Source of the DNA: Clostridia bacterium
GTDB taxonomy: Bacteria > Bacillota > Clostridia > UMGS1883
NCBI GenBank assembly: GCA_017472685.1
Contig: JAFUOO010000016.1
Location: forward strand, 1-38,150
Length of the DNA stretch: 38,150 bases
Reading direction: 5' to 3'
Below, piece by piece: positions 23,812-33,589 of this stretch (position 1 is the first letter of the stretch; each line of letters begins with the position of its first letter). The notes below the pieces were generated by a model. The model was not told where the DNA came from and made no database searches. It saw nothing but the letters and a program-made list of their open reading frames with translations. A program made the translations under genes and the position numbers.

Positions 23812-26058
23812 ATGGAAAGCATTTTTGATTTACATAATGCAAAATGGATAGGCGAGGGCGATGAATGCAGGGAGCATAACGGCGCACCCTTGCTTACGTG
23901 CGAATTTGATATAGATATGTCACAATATGACTATGTGTGGCTTCATGTAACCGGGCTGGGACTGTTTGAAGCTTTTATCAACGGAAAGAAGCTGTATGAG
24001 AATATTTACTTTTTGCCCGGTGAAAGTAATTTCGGCAAAAGAGTGTATTACATAAGTACGAGAATTGACAGCATGGTAAAGGACGGGAAAAACAGGATAG
24101 AGATTATACTTGGTAACGGGCAGTACACAAACTTTAAGGTTAACCCAACCATGGAGAAGGACGGGCAATTGCTTGAGCCCCACCGCTATCAGAAAAACGA
24201 CGGTATGATTTTGCATGAAGGTATTTACGGAGCTAAAAAAGCTATAGCTGTAATTGAAGGCTACCGTGCAGCCGACGGCGAAACTGTAAAAATACTTGTA
24301 AGTGATGAAAAATGGAGCGTAGCCCAATCGCCCATAACCTTCCAGAATTGGTACGGCGGAGAAGATTTTGATGCAACGCTAAAGCCTGAAATGTGTAAAA
24401 AAGCACAGCTTATGGCGCCACCCTCGGGCGAATTGACAGGGGCGGACTATGGCTATTGCTATATAAAAGAAATTGAAAGATTTCACCCTGTAAGCATTAC
24501 AAAAGTGGGCGACAGCTACATTGTTGACTTTGGAAAAAACGGTGCGGGCGTGCCGCATATCAAGCTTGACACAACGCCCAAGATGCGCGGAGTTAAAATA
24601 AAAATGCTCCCTTGCGAGGAGCTTGACGAACTTGGCTTTGCCGACCAACGCTCGTCCACCCAGAGCTGGAGCGAAACAAAAAAGTGCGAAATAAGTGACA
24701 GCTATACAATAGCGGGCACGGGTGTTGAAGAGTGGCACCCTACATTTTGCTACCACGGCTTCAGATATTTAGAGGTGCAAAATATGCCCTATGAGCCCAA
24801 GGCTGATACATTCACATATATACGCCTTATGGCGGATAATGCAAAAGGCGGAAGCTTTGAAACTGACAACATTATGCTTCAAAAGATAAACGATATGACC
24901 GACAGAAGCATCGAGAGCAACATGTTTTTTGCATTTACGGACTGTCCGCAGATTGAAAAATTGGGCTGGCTTGAAACGAGCCATCTGATGTTTAAATCAA
25001 TGGCATACCATAAGGATATAGAGGAATGGATTGTAAAAATTGCCCGCGATATGGCAGATTCTGTTCTGCCCGACGGGTATATGCCCGCCATTGTGCCGCC
25101 CTTTCATTTGATTCGCGGACTCGAAAGGGATGTTAACTGGGGTGGTGCGTGTATTATGACGCCTTGGTATCACTATCAGTTCTATGGGGATGAAACACCC
25201 ATGGAAATATGCCAAGAAGCCGGCAGGATGTATATTGAATATCTTAAGGGTTATATGAAGGATAATCTTCTGGATAATTATTCGCAGATGGGCGACTGGG
25301 GGCAGATAAACGAACAAACCCCCACAAAGCTGGTTGAAAACTGCGCCTACTATCTTTTGCTTGTTACATATGCAAAGAGCCTTGAAGCAATGGGAAAGGA
25401 CGGCAAAATATATTGCGAAATGGCGGATAAGGTGAAAAAAGCCTTTCACGAAAACAAGGTTTGCTATAACGAGGAAACCAAGGTTTACGGCAACGGCAGT
25501 CAAGCGAGCTACGGCTGTGTGCTTTTTTCGGGTATTTATCTTGAAGAAAACGAGGAAAGCGCCGTAAAGGGCTTGGTAGAGGCTGTAAAGAGCGCAGATT
25601 ATCACCTTACAAGCGGTGAGGTTGGTTTAAAGCAGGTGTTTGCAACCCTTAACAAATACGGCTATGACGATATTGTATATAAAATGGTAACAAACCCAAC
25701 AAGGCCGAGCTATCGATATTTTGCCGACAATAATTTAACCTGCCTGCCCGAGTACTGGAACTACGAGGAGCTGTGGTGGGGTATGGTCAGAAGCCGTAAC
25801 CACGCAATGATGGGTCACGTTAAGGAATGGCTCATACAGGGCGTTCTGGGCATAAGGTATGATACACTTGATTATATAACAGTGAAGCCCTATGTGCCCG
25901 AGGGCACAACAAGGGCTAAGGGCAGTTTTCATTGCGGCAAGGGGATAATTAATGCTTGCTGGCAGGTAAAGGGCAATAGAATTAAAATTGATGTAAAAGC
26001 ACCTGAAGGTGTTAAGGTTGACATCTGTGCACCCGAGGGCTATGAATTGGAGATGTAA
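23812..26058 (+). CDS. GH78-type alpha-L-rhamnosidase
   Basis: A 748-aa cytoplasmic enzyme (no signal peptide) predicted to remove terminal alpha-L-rhamnose. N-terminal beta-sandwich domains (about 30-340) have the family pattern VWLHVTGLGLFEAFINGKKL. An (alpha/alpha)6 catalytic barrel follows with DCPQIEKLGWLE at about 377-388. Within it, Asp377 and Glu382 match conserved GH78 acids, while the next conserved Asp (GWxGD) is replaced by Thr389. LPEYW holds Glu647, the likely base. A small C-terminal sandwich completes the fold. The ATG at 23812 fits AAGGTGA. It leads an operon with a GH35 gene 2 nt downstream and a GH4 gene. The altered motif means activity or specificity could differ from classic rhamnosidases. 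Confidence 0.88.
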   Translation: MESIFDLHNAKWIGEGDECREHNGAPLLTCEFDIDMSQYDYVWLHVTGLGLFEAFINGKKLYENIYFLPGESNFGKRVYYISTRIDSMVKDGKNRIEIILGNGQYTNFKVNPTMEKDGQLLEPHRYQKNDGMILHEGIYGAKKAIAVIEGYRAADGETVKILVSDEKWSVAQSPITFQNWYGGEDFDATLKPEMCKKAQLMAPPSGELTGADYGYCYIKEIERFHPVSITKVGDSYIVDFGKNGAGVPHIKLDTTPKMRGVKIKMLPCEELDELGFADQRSSTQSWSETKKCEISDSYTIAGTGVEEWHPTFCYHGFRYLEVQNMPYEPKADTFTYIRLMADNAKGGSFETDNIMLQKINDMTDRSIESNMFFAFTDCPQIEKLGWLETSHLMFKSMAYHKDIEEWIVKIARDMADSVLPDGYMPAIVPPFHLIRGLERDVNWGGACIMTPWYHYQFYGDETPMEICQEAGRMYIEYLKGYMKDNLLDNYSQMGDWGQINEQTPTKLVENCAYYLLLVTYAKSLEAMGKDGKIYCEMADKVKKAFHENKVCYNEETKVYGNGSQASYGCVLFSGIYLEENEESAVKGLVEAVKSADYHLTSGEVGLKQVFATLNKYGYDDIVYKMVTNPTRPSYRYFADNNLTCLPEYWNYEELWWGMVRSRNHAMMGHVKEWLIQGVLGIRYDTLDYITVKPYVPEGTTRAKGSFHCGKGIINACWQVKGNRIKIDVKAPEGVKVDICAPEGYELEM

Positions 26059-26060
26059 AA

Positions 26061-28106
26061 ATGGTATATAAGTTTAAGGACTACAAAAAGAGCGAAATTT
26101 TAAGAAACCACCTCAAAATGGGCGGAAGCAACCCACAAGGCGAGCGGATTGACGTTACAAGCCTTTACTTTGAACGCGGCGGTAAGCCTTACTTAGGCGT
26201 TATGGGTGAATATCACTTTTCACGCGATAAGCGCGAAAACTGGTACAGAGAGCTTTGCAAAATGAAGGCAGGAGGTGTGAGCATTGTTGCAACATACCTT
26301 TTCTGGCTTTACCACGAGGAAATAGAGGGCGAGTTTGATTTTTCAGGTGACCTGGACATTAAAAAGTTCGTGCTTGATGCAAAGAAAGCAGGGCTTGATG
26401 TTGTTATAAGAATTGGTCCCTGGTGCCACGGCGAATGCCGTAACGGAGGCTTCCCAGACTGGCTTCTTACTAAGCCCTTCAAGCTTCGTGACAATAATAT
26501 GGGCTACATGGAAAAAGCAAGAATATGGTACGAAAGAATTTTTGAAGAGGTTAAAGGTCTTTTTTACAAGGACGGCGGCAACATTATAGGCGTACAGTTT
26601 GAAAACGAGCTTGTTAATAACGCCGAGCACATTCTTGCATTAAAAAACCTGGCACTTGAAATAGGCTATGATGCACCCTTGTACACTGCAACGGGCTGGA
26701 ACAGCCTGTACGGCGCAAAAATTCCTGTGGATGATGTTGTGCCCGTGTTTGCAGCATATGCAGATGCCCCCTGGGCAAGGCACAAAGACAAGCTGCCTCC
26801 GTCTCCGCATTATGCCTTTAACACTCAAAGGAACGACTCTGCAGTGGGGCTTGATGTGATTAACCCCACATCCCCTGACGGATGGCGCATTCCTTATGAA
26901 AAATACCCCTTTGTAACCTGCGAACTGGGTGCAGGGCTTCATCCTACACACCATCGCAGACCTGTTGTGTCGGGCATGGATGCCTACGCAATGAGCCTTG
27001 TAAAGCTTGGCTGCGGCAATAACCTTATCGGCTACTACATGTATCACGGCGGTGTTAACAAAATAGGCAAAAACTCCACCTTCAACGAAACAACGGCCAC
27101 AGGCTATCCCAACGACTATCCAATATTGAACTATGACTACCGCACAGCCTTGTCGGGCTACGGCGAGAGTGGGGAGTGCTACGGGCTTTTAAATATGCTT
27201 CACATGTTTGTAAACGACTTTGGCGAGGTGTTGGCACCCATGGAAAGCGTTGAGGCAGAAAGCTTTGTTCGAGAGACAGACTTTGAAAATTTGAGATACT
27301 GCATGCGTACCGACGGCGAGGGCGGCTTTGTATTTGTAAACCATTATCAGAGACTTTACCCCTTAAAGAATGTTTTGAATGTTCAGATAGACACAGGAAG
27401 GGTTGTTTTCCCCGAAATTGATGTCAAGGGCGATGTAAGCTTCATTCTGCCATTTAACCTGAAAATGGGCGACGAAGTGTTGGAATATGCAACAAGCCAG
27501 CTTTTGTGCAAAAAGGACAACACCTACTTCTTTGCGGCAATCCCAAAAGTGAAGGCAGAATATAAGTTCTGTGGCTGTGATAGAGTTTTTGACGGAAAGA
27601 ATTTTATGTACAACAGCATACGCATAGTGACAGTTGACTTTGACGAGGCAAAATATTTGCGAAAGCTTAATGGAGATGTTTTTATCGGGAACCGTTGCAA
27701 TTTATACCTTGAAAAGGGTCTCCTTATGTCCGTCGAGCAGGGCGACTTTGAGTACAGAATATGGAACGGGCAGGACTTTGAAGAAGGAATGGAGGAGGTA
27801 GAGTTCGAAGAGGCAAATGTGTGCTTTCATTCAGTGGAAGAGCCCTTTGAGCCACCTTATGCCGACCAGCTTAATTTCGGCGGTGAAAGGAGCCGTACAT
27901 GGAAAAAAGTAGAGGTTGACTCGCCCTATGGCTTTATTGAAATACCCTATTCCTACGATGTTGCACAGCTTTACGCCTCGGGACGGCTGGTTGCGGACAA
28001 TTACTACATCGGAAAACCCTGGCGAGTGCCCGCATCCCTCATATTCTTAAAGGATGCGTATCTTGTTATGAGCGAATTGAAGGACGATTTTTACAAGGAG
28101 TGGTAG
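26061..28106 (+). CDS. GH35-type beta-galactosidase
   Basis: A 681-aa cytoplasmic enzyme predicted to release terminal beta-galactose with retention. The (beta/alpha)8 barrel shows GEYHFSRDKRENWYREL, the family signature RIGPWCHGECRNGGFPDWL (about 115-133), the acid/base Glu183 in VQFENEL and the nucleophile Glu288 in VTCELGAGL. The C-terminal 300 residues are beta-rich accessory domains. The usual GH35 signature has AEWNNGGFP where this has GECRNGGFP, so substrate detail may differ. The ATG lies 2 nt after the GH78 stop, with GGAG overlapping that gene's end: translational coupling is likely. It works on oligosaccharides after import, with GH78 and GH4. Confidence 0.92.
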   Translation: MVYKFKDYKKSEILRNHLKMGGSNPQGERIDVTSLYFERGGKPYLGVMGEYHFSRDKRENWYRELCKMKAGGVSIVATYLFWLYHEEIEGEFDFSGDLDIKKFVLDAKKAGLDVVIRIGPWCHGECRNGGFPDWLLTKPFKLRDNNMGYMEKARIWYERIFEEVKGLFYKDGGNIIGVQFENELVNNAEHILALKNLALEIGYDAPLYTATGWNSLYGAKIPVDDVVPVFAAYADAPWARHKDKLPPSPHYAFNTQRNDSAVGLDVINPTSPDGWRIPYEKYPFVTCELGAGLHPTHHRRPVVSGMDAYAMSLVKLGCGNNLIGYYMYHGGVNKIGKNSTFNETTATGYPNDYPILNYDYRTALSGYGESGECYGLLNMLHMFVNDFGEVLAPMESVEAESFVRETDFENLRYCMRTDGEGGFVFVNHYQRLYPLKNVLNVQIDTGRVVFPEIDVKGDVSFILPFNLKMGDEVLEYATSQLLCKKDNTYFFAAIPKVKAEYKFCGCDRVFDGKNFMYNSIRIVTVDFDEAKYLRKLNGDVFIGNRCNLYLEKGLLMSVEQGDFEYRIWNGQDFEEGMEEVEFEEANVCFHSVEEPFEPPYADQLNFGGERSRTWKKVEVDSPYGFIEIPYSYDVAQLYASGRLVADNYYIGKPWRVPASLIFLKDAYLVMSELKDDFYKEW

Positions 28107-28109
28107 TTT

Positions 28110-29594
28110 ATGTTTAAGGTGGCATTTATAGGCGCGGGAAGCCTTGGCTTTACCCGTCAGCTTTTAGGCGACATTTTAACGGTGCCCGAGTTTAAAAATA
28201 TTGAGGTGGCATTTACCGACATTAACCCCGATAATTTAAGAATGGTGACAGAGCTTTGTCAGAGGGATATTATTGAAAACGGGCTGGACATTAAAATTCA
28301 GGCAACATTGGACAGGCGTGAAGCCTTCCGTGATGCAAAGTATGTTATAAACTGTGTTCGCATAGGCATGCTTGAGGGCTTTGAAACAGATGTTGAGATA
28401 CCTTTAAAATACGGTGTTGACCAGTGTGTAGGTGACACCTTGTGCATTGGCGGAATTATGTACGGTCAGCGCGGTATCGATGCAATGCTCGGCTTTTGTA
28501 AGGATATACGCGAGGTTGCACGCCCCGACTGCATGCTTTTAAACTATTCAAACCCCAACGCTATGGTGACCTGGGCGTGCAATAAGTATGGAGGCGTGCC
28601 CACACTGGGGCTTTGCCACGGCGTGCAGCACGGTCACGAGCAGATTGCAAAGGCTTTGGGTCGCGATAAAAAGGATGTGGATATCATCTGCGCGGGGCTC
28701 AACCACCAGACCTGGTACATAAGCGTTAAGACCGACGGCGTTGAACGCACGGGTGAGCTTTATGATTACATGGCAAAGGCTGATTTTGCAAAGGACGAAA
28801 ATATCCGCCTGGATGTTATGAAAAACTTCGGCTACTATTCCACAGAGTCTAACGGTCATTTATCCGAATACTTAATGTGGTACCGTAAGCGCCCCGAGGA
28901 CATGGAAAAGTGGATTAACTATTCCAGCTGGATACAGGGCGAAACAGCAGGCTACCTCAGAGTTTGTCGTGAGGGCAGAAACTGGTTTGAAACAGACTTC
29001 CCAAACTGGATGAAGGAGCCGCCTCGTGAATATACCGAGGAAAAGCGTTCAACCGAACACGGCAGTTACATTATCGAGGGCTTAGAAACAGGCAGGTGCT
29101 ACCGTGGGCACTTTAATGTTATGAATAACGGCACCATAACAAACCTTCCCGACGAATGTGTTGTTGAAGTGCCCTGCTACGTGGACGGAAACGGCATAAG
29201 CGTACCGAAGGTGGGCAATCTGCCCCTTGGCTGCGCGGCAGTATGCTCGCAGAGCGTGTGGGTGCAGAAGCTGAGCGTTGAGGCGGCTGTGAATGCTGAC
29301 ATTAACCTTCTTTATCAGGCTGCCATGATGGACCCCTTGACAGGCAGTGTATGCACACCCGATGAAATCAAGCAGATGGTTGATGAAATGCTTGTTGCAG
29401 GCGAAAAGTGGCTTCCTCAGTATAAGGACGAAATTGAAAAAGCAAAGGTACGCCTCTGTGACAAAAAGGTGCCCTACAGACCTGTTAAGGGCTTTAAGCT
29501 GGAGACTAAAACTGCCGAAGAAATGAAAGAAAACGAAGAGTATTATCGCGAGCTTAGTCAGGCAGCGGCAAAGGAAAATGTAACTATTGACTAA
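28110..29594 (+). CDS. GH4 MelA-like NAD-dependent glycosidase
   Basis: A 494-aa cytoplasmic enzyme of GH4, which cleaves glycosides by an oxidation-elimination route using NAD+ and Mn2+. The dinucleotide loop FIGAGSLGF opens the protein. The Mn ligands are seen as Cys169-His170 in GLCHGVQ and His199 in AGLNHQTW. Overall pattern, including the C-terminal AAMMDPLTG, is closest to MelA alpha-galactosidase. Related GH4 enzymes act on galacturonides or glucuronides, so this could serve a uronic acid. It begins 3 nt after the GH35 stop with AAGGAG and ends the operon. No dedicated terminator follows; the metY promoter overlaps its stop codon. Confidence 0.9.
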   Translation: MFKVAFIGAGSLGFTRQLLGDILTVPEFKNIEVAFTDINPDNLRMVTELCQRDIIENGLDIKIQATLDRREAFRDAKYVINCVRIGMLEGFETDVEIPLKYGVDQCVGDTLCIGGIMYGQRGIDAMLGFCKDIREVARPDCMLLNYSNPNAMVTWACNKYGGVPTLGLCHGVQHGHEQIAKALGRDKKDVDIICAGLNHQTWYISVKTDGVERTGELYDYMAKADFAKDENIRLDVMKNFGYYSTESNGHLSEYLMWYRKRPEDMEKWINYSSWIQGETAGYLRVCREGRNWFETDFPNWMKEPPREYTEEKRSTEHGSYIIEGLETGRCYRGHFNVMNNGTITNLPDECVVEVPCYVDGNGISVPKVGNLPLGCAAVCSQSVWVQKLSVEAAVNADINLLYQAAMMDPLTGSVCTPDEIKQMVDEMLVAGEKWLPQYKDEIEKAKVRLCDKKVPYRPVKGFKLETKTAEEMKENEEYYRELSQAAAKENVTID

Positions 29595-29615
29595 GGCGAA
29601 AAATGGGAATATAAT
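29587..29615 (+). promoter_or_regulatory. Promoter of metY
   Basis: TTGACT (29587-29592) and TATAAT (29610-29615) are 17 bp apart. The -35 box overlaps the last codons and stop of the GH4 gene. The leader is about 25 nt, too short for a SAM riboswitch or T-box. Confidence 0.75.
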
Positions 29616-29646
29616 ATTATAAAATCTTTGGCAAAGGAGAATTACC

Positions 29647-30921
29647 ATGAACTCAAAAATTGAAACAAAATGTATCCATGAAGGCTACAAGCCCAAGCAG
29701 GGCGAGCCCAGACAGCTCCCTGTTTATCAGTCCACAACATTCAAATACGACACAAGTGACTATATGGGCAAGCTCTTTGACTTAGAAGCCGAAGGATATT
29801 TCTATACAAGATTGCAGAACCCCACAAACGACGCTGTTGCGGCAAAGATATGCGCAATGGAGGGTGGCGTGGCAGCAATGCTTACCTCCTCCGGTCAGGC
29901 AGCTAACTTTTACGCAATTTTCAACATCTGCGAAGCGGGCGACCACTTTATTGCATCCAGCTCCATCTATGGCGGTACATACAACCTTTTTGGTGTAAGC
30001 ATGGCTAAAATGGGCATTGAATGCACCTTTGTTGACCAGACTCTTTCCGAGGAAGAGCTCAGTAAATACTTCAAGCCCAACACAAAGGCTGTTTTTGCAG
30101 AAACCATTACAAACCCCACGGTAACTATTCTCGACATCGAAAAGTTTGCGCGGCTTGCGCACAGCCACGGTGTTCCGCTCATCATCGACAACACCTTTGC
30201 AACACCCGTAAACTGCCGTCCCTTTGAATGGGGTGCAGACATTGTAACTCATTCCACAACAAAGTACATGGACGGTCAGGGCGTAGGCGTAGGCGGCTGC
30301 ATTGTTGACAGTGGCAATTTTGACTGGATGGCAAATGCCGAAAAATTCCCCGGGCTCACAACTCCCGACGAATCCTACCACGGCATTACTTATGCTGAAA
30401 AGTTCGGCAAGGGCGCATATATAACAAAGGCTACAGCTCAGCTCATGCGTGACTTTGGCTCTATCCAGTCGCCTCAGAACGCATTCTACCTTAACTTAGG
30501 CTTGGAAACACTTCCCGTGAGAATGGAAAGACACTGCTCCAACGCTCTCCGCGTGGCAGAATACCTTAAGAATAATGACAAAATTGCATGGGTACATTAC
30601 GCAGGACTCCCGGGCGATGAATATCACGACCTTGCAAAGAAATACATGCCCAATGGCACATGCGGCGTACTTGCCTTTGCGGTAAAGGGTGACAGAGCGG
30701 TTGCAAACAAATTTATGGACAGCTTGAAGTTCATATCCATCGTAACTCACGTTGCTGATGCAAAGAGCTGCCTGTTACATCCTGCAAGCCACACTCACCG
30801 TCAGCTTACAGACGAGCAGCTTATCGAAGCAGGCGTTGCACCTGACCTGATTCGTCTTAGTGTTGGTATTGAAAACGTTGAAGACATTATTGCAGATATC
30901 GAACAGGCCTTGAACGCCTGA
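29647..30921 (+). CDS. metY: O-acetylhomoserine sulfhydrylase (MetY)
   Basis: A 424-aa PLP enzyme of the Cys/Met metabolism family that makes homocysteine from O-acetylhomoserine and sulfide in the cytoplasm. Landmarks are YQSTTFKYD, YTRLQNPTN, TSSGQAANF (phosphate-binding), IIDNTFATP with the PLP Asp, and the PLP lysine Lys206 in HSTTKYMDGQGVGVGG. The C-terminal SCLLHPASHTHRQL and IRLSVGIENVEDI are typical. The length and the GEPRQLPVYQS start favour MetY over MetB or MetC. AAAGGAG precedes the ATG. It is monocistronic, with its own promoter and terminator, inserted between two glycosidase units; metF lies 1.8 kb downstream. Confidence 0.95.
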   Translation: MNSKIETKCIHEGYKPKQGEPRQLPVYQSTTFKYDTSDYMGKLFDLEAEGYFYTRLQNPTNDAVAAKICAMEGGVAAMLTSSGQAANFYAIFNICEAGDHFIASSSIYGGTYNLFGVSMAKMGIECTFVDQTLSEEELSKYFKPNTKAVFAETITNPTVTILDIEKFARLAHSHGVPLIIDNTFATPVNCRPFEWGADIVTHSTTKYMDGQGVGVGGCIVDSGNFDWMANAEKFPGLTTPDESYHGITYAEKFGKGAYITKATAQLMRDFGSIQSPQNAFYLNLGLETLPVRMERHCSNALRVAEYLKNNDKIAWVHYAGLPGDEYHDLAKKYMPNGTCGVLAFAVKGDRAVANKFMDSLKFISIVTHVADAKSCLLHPASHTHRQLTDEQLIEAGVAPDLIRLSVGIENVEDIIADIEQALNA

Positions 30922-30925
30922 AGAT

Positions 30926-30957
30926 AAAAAAGCTGAGGATTTTTCCTCAGCTTTTTT
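30926..30957 (+). terminator. Terminator of metY
   Basis: A 14-bp stem (AAAAAAGCTGAGGA / TCCTCAGCTTTTTT) 4 nt after the stop codon. Confidence 0.93.
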
Positions 30958-30958
30958 G

Positions 30959-30987
30959 ATGACAAATTACCGAAAATATGATATGAT
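30959..30987 (+). promoter_or_regulatory. Promoter of the GH2-metF operon
   Basis: ATGACA (30959-30964) and TATGAT (30982-30987) are 17 bp apart, immediately after the metY terminator. Confidence 0.6.
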
Positions 30988-31018
30988 TGGAAAAAATGAA
31001 CCGGCGGAGAGATAAATT

Positions 31019-32707
31019 ATGGAATTTCAGAAGCTTGTTACACCCTTTGAAAATAACACCGATGCATGGACAAAAATATACCCACGCCCGCAACTTAAGC
31101 GCGATAGCTGGCTTTCCTTGTGCGGTGAATGGGAATTATATACAGCCGATAAAGAGGAATTTATCGGGAAAATAAAGGTGCCCTTTCCGCCCGAAAGCCG
31201 TCTTTCAGGGATAGGACACAGTGTGGGGGAAAGCTATGCTTATAAAAAGAGCTTTACCCTGCCCGAAGGCTTTAAGTGCGGCAGAGTTCACATTCATTTC
31301 GGCGCAGTTGACTGCATTGGAAATGTTAAAATAAACGGCAAAGAGGCAGGGTGCCACGAGGGAGGCTATGTTCCCTTTTCGTTGGACATAACCCACTTGT
31401 TAAGTGAAAACGAAAACACCGTGGAGGTTGTTGTTACGGACAAAACCGACGCCGACTACTGCTACGGAAAGCAGGCAAAAAACCGTGGCGGCATGTGGTA
31501 CACGCCCATAAGCGGCATATGGCAGCCGGTGTGGCTTGAAAGCACCGCTGAAAATTATATTAAAGAGCTTAAAATAACCGCAAACCAAAGCAAAGTTACA
31601 ATTGAAACCCTTGGCGGAGAAGCAGAAAAGAAAATCGTTTTAAACGGGACAGAGTATTGCTACATGGGCGACACATTCACCCTTGATATAGATAACGGCA
31701 TTTTGTGGAGCCCCGAAAACCCGCATCTTTATACCTTTACGCTTATTTCGGGTGAGGATAAGGTTGAATCCTATTTTGCGCTGCGAAGTATAGAGTGCAA
31801 AAACGGATATATTTATCTCAACTCAAAGCCCTGCTATTTTCACGGTGTTTTAGACCAGGGCTATTACCCGGGCGGCATTTTTGCCCCGGGAAGTCCTTAT
31901 GGATATGAATACGATATAACCCTTATGAAGGCGCTCGGGTTTAACACACTTCGTAAGCATGTCAAAATTGAGCCCGATATATTTTATTACTACTGCGACA
32001 AAATCGGGATGATTGTTTTTCAGGACATGGTTAACAGCGGCGAATATCGTTACGTGAGAGACACAGTGCTTCCTACGGTGGGCTTCAAAAAGAAAAGAGA
32101 CAGACAGGCATCGGAAAAAAGAAAACTGCATTTTGAAAAAACACTTACAGAAATGACCAATCTTCTTTATAACCACCCGTCGGTATGTCTTTACACAATA
32201 TTTAACGAAGGCTGGGGTCAGCACAATGCAGAAAGCCTGTACAAAAAAATGAAAGAAAAGGACCCTTCAAGAATATGGAATACAGCCTCGGGCTGGTTTA
32301 AAACAAAAATGAGCGATGTTGACAGTGAGCATGTTTACTTTAAAAAAGTTAATTTGACCCAAAAGGGTGAAAAGCCGCTTTTACTTACAGAGTTTGGAGG
32401 CTACAGCTGTAAGATAGAGGAGCATTCCTTTAACCTGGAAAAAACCTATGGCTATAAGAAATTTACGGATTGCAATGCTTTTTGTGACGCCTTGGAAAGC
32501 TTGTATAAAAACGAGGTTGTGCCAAGTGTCGAAAAGGGGCTTTCGGGAAGCATTCTTACCCAGCTAAGCGATGTTGAGGACGAAACAAACGGCCTTGTAA
32601 CATACGACAGGCAGGTTGCAAAAGTTGACCCGGAAAGAATGCTCGAAATAAAACAAATGTTGAAATCCGCCTTTGAAAGGGGTATAATGAGCACTACAAG
32701 GAAGTGA
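31019..32707 (+). CDS. GH2-family glycosidase, probably beta-galactosidase-like
   Basis: A 562-aa cytoplasmic retaining glycosidase of family GH2. The N-terminal jelly-roll domain (about 40-175) shows GESYAYKKSFTLP and CHEGGYVPFSLDIT. A short Ig-like domain (about 180-260, ending YFALRSIE) leads to the barrel (about 265-562). The acid/base is Glu397 in IFNEGWGQHN and the nucleophile is Glu458 in LLTEFGG. It is short for the family and lacks the LacZ C-terminal domains, as in compact GH2 members; beta-galactosidase, glucuronidase or arabinosidase activity is possible. GGCGGAGAG precedes the ATG. It is 4 nt upstream of metF, so both share one mRNA. Confidence 0.9.
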   Translation: MEFQKLVTPFENNTDAWTKIYPRPQLKRDSWLSLCGEWELYTADKEEFIGKIKVPFPPESRLSGIGHSVGESYAYKKSFTLPEGFKCGRVHIHFGAVDCIGNVKINGKEAGCHEGGYVPFSLDITHLLSENENTVEVVVTDKTDADYCYGKQAKNRGGMWYTPISGIWQPVWLESTAENYIKELKITANQSKVTIETLGGEAEKKIVLNGTEYCYMGDTFTLDIDNGILWSPENPHLYTFTLISGEDKVESYFALRSIECKNGYIYLNSKPCYFHGVLDQGYYPGGIFAPGSPYGYEYDITLMKALGFNTLRKHVKIEPDIFYYYCDKIGMIVFQDMVNSGEYRYVRDTVLPTVGFKKKRDRQASEKRKLHFEKTLTEMTNLLYNHPSVCLYTIFNEGWGQHNAESLYKKMKEKDPSRIWNTASGWFKTKMSDVDSEHVYFKKVNLTQKGEKPLLLTEFGGYSCKIEEHSFNLEKTYGYKKFTDCNAFCDALESLYKNEVVPSVEKGLSGSILTQLSDVEDETNGLVTYDRQVAKVDPERMLEIKQMLKSAFERGIMSTTRK

Positions 32708-32711
32708 TTTT

Positions 32712-33587
32712 ATGAAAATTATTGATATTATTACAAAGGACACGTTGTCCTTGTCCTTTGAGGTTTTTCCTCCGAAAACCGAAATGGGCTTTGACAGCGT
32801 CAAAAGCGCAACAGAGGAAATAGCTAAATTAAAGCCTGCCTTCATGAGCGTTACATACGGAGCGGGCGGCGGTACAAGCAAGTACACGTTGGATATTGCA
32901 AAAAATATAAAGGCAACCTACAATGTGCCCACATTGGCGCATCTTACTTGTGTTTCATCAACCAAAAAGACTGTGGACGAAAAAATTCAGGCAATCAAGG
33001 CTGCAGGCATAACAAATGTTATGGCATTAAGAGGCGATATACCCCAAAGCCTTGAGGATGCAGATAGAAGCGAGTGGGATTATCACAACGCAATTGAGCT
33101 TGTGCGCGAGCTTAAGGAAAAGGGCGATTTCTGCATTGGTGCTGCCTGCTATCCCGAAATACATCCCGAAAGCGCAAACCAGAAGGATGACATTAAATAC
33201 CTCAAAGAAAAGGTTGATGCAGGGGTTGACTTTTTAACTACACAGATGTTTTTTGACAACAACCTCTTGTACAACTTTTTGTACAAAATCCGCGAGGCAG
33301 GAATAACGGTGCCTGTTATTCCGGGCATAATGCCAATTACAAACGCAAATCAGGTGGACAGGGCAATAAAACTTTCAGGCTCCTTTATGCCTCAGCGTTT
33401 CAAAAGTCTTGTTGACAAATTTGGCTCAGATTCTGCCGCAATGAAGCAGGCAGGCATAGCATATGCCACTGACCAGATAATTGACCTTTACGCAAATAAC
33501 ATAACAAATGTGCATGTGTACTCCATGAATAAGCCTGATGTAGCAGAAAAAATACAAAATAATTTATCTGACATTCTGGGCAAATGA
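32712..33587 (+). CDS. metF: Methylenetetrahydrofolate reductase (MetF)
   Basis: A 291-aa FAD enzyme that reduces methylene-THF to methyl-THF, the methyl donor for methionine synthesis. The TIM-barrel landmarks are LSFEVFPPKTEMG, the active-site region FMSVTYGAGGGTS, LAHLTCVS, VMALRGDIPQ (flavin contact), AACYPEIHPES and FLTTQMFFDN. The length is normal. The ribosome site AAGGAAG overlaps the end of the GH2 gene, whose stop codon is 4 nt upstream, implying translational coupling. A terminator follows. Its pairing with a glycosidase is unusual, although metY lies just upstream. Confidence 0.97.
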   Translation: MKIIDIITKDTLSLSFEVFPPKTEMGFDSVKSATEEIAKLKPAFMSVTYGAGGGTSKYTLDIAKNIKATYNVPTLAHLTCVSSTKKTVDEKIQAIKAAGITNVMALRGDIPQSLEDADRSEWDYHNAIELVRELKEKGDFCIGAACYPEIHPESANQKDDIKYLKEKVDAGVDFLTTQMFFDNNLLYNFLYKIREAGITVPVIPGIMPITNANQVDRAIKLSGSFMPQRFKSLVDKFGSDSAAMKQAGIAYATDQIIDLYANNITNVHVYSMNKPDVAEKIQNNLSDILGK

Positions 33588-33589
33588 AA

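Noticed and set aside
29595..29646. Search for a SAM riboswitch or T-box before metY
   Set aside because: The gap is 52 nt and holds the promoter and ribosome site only.
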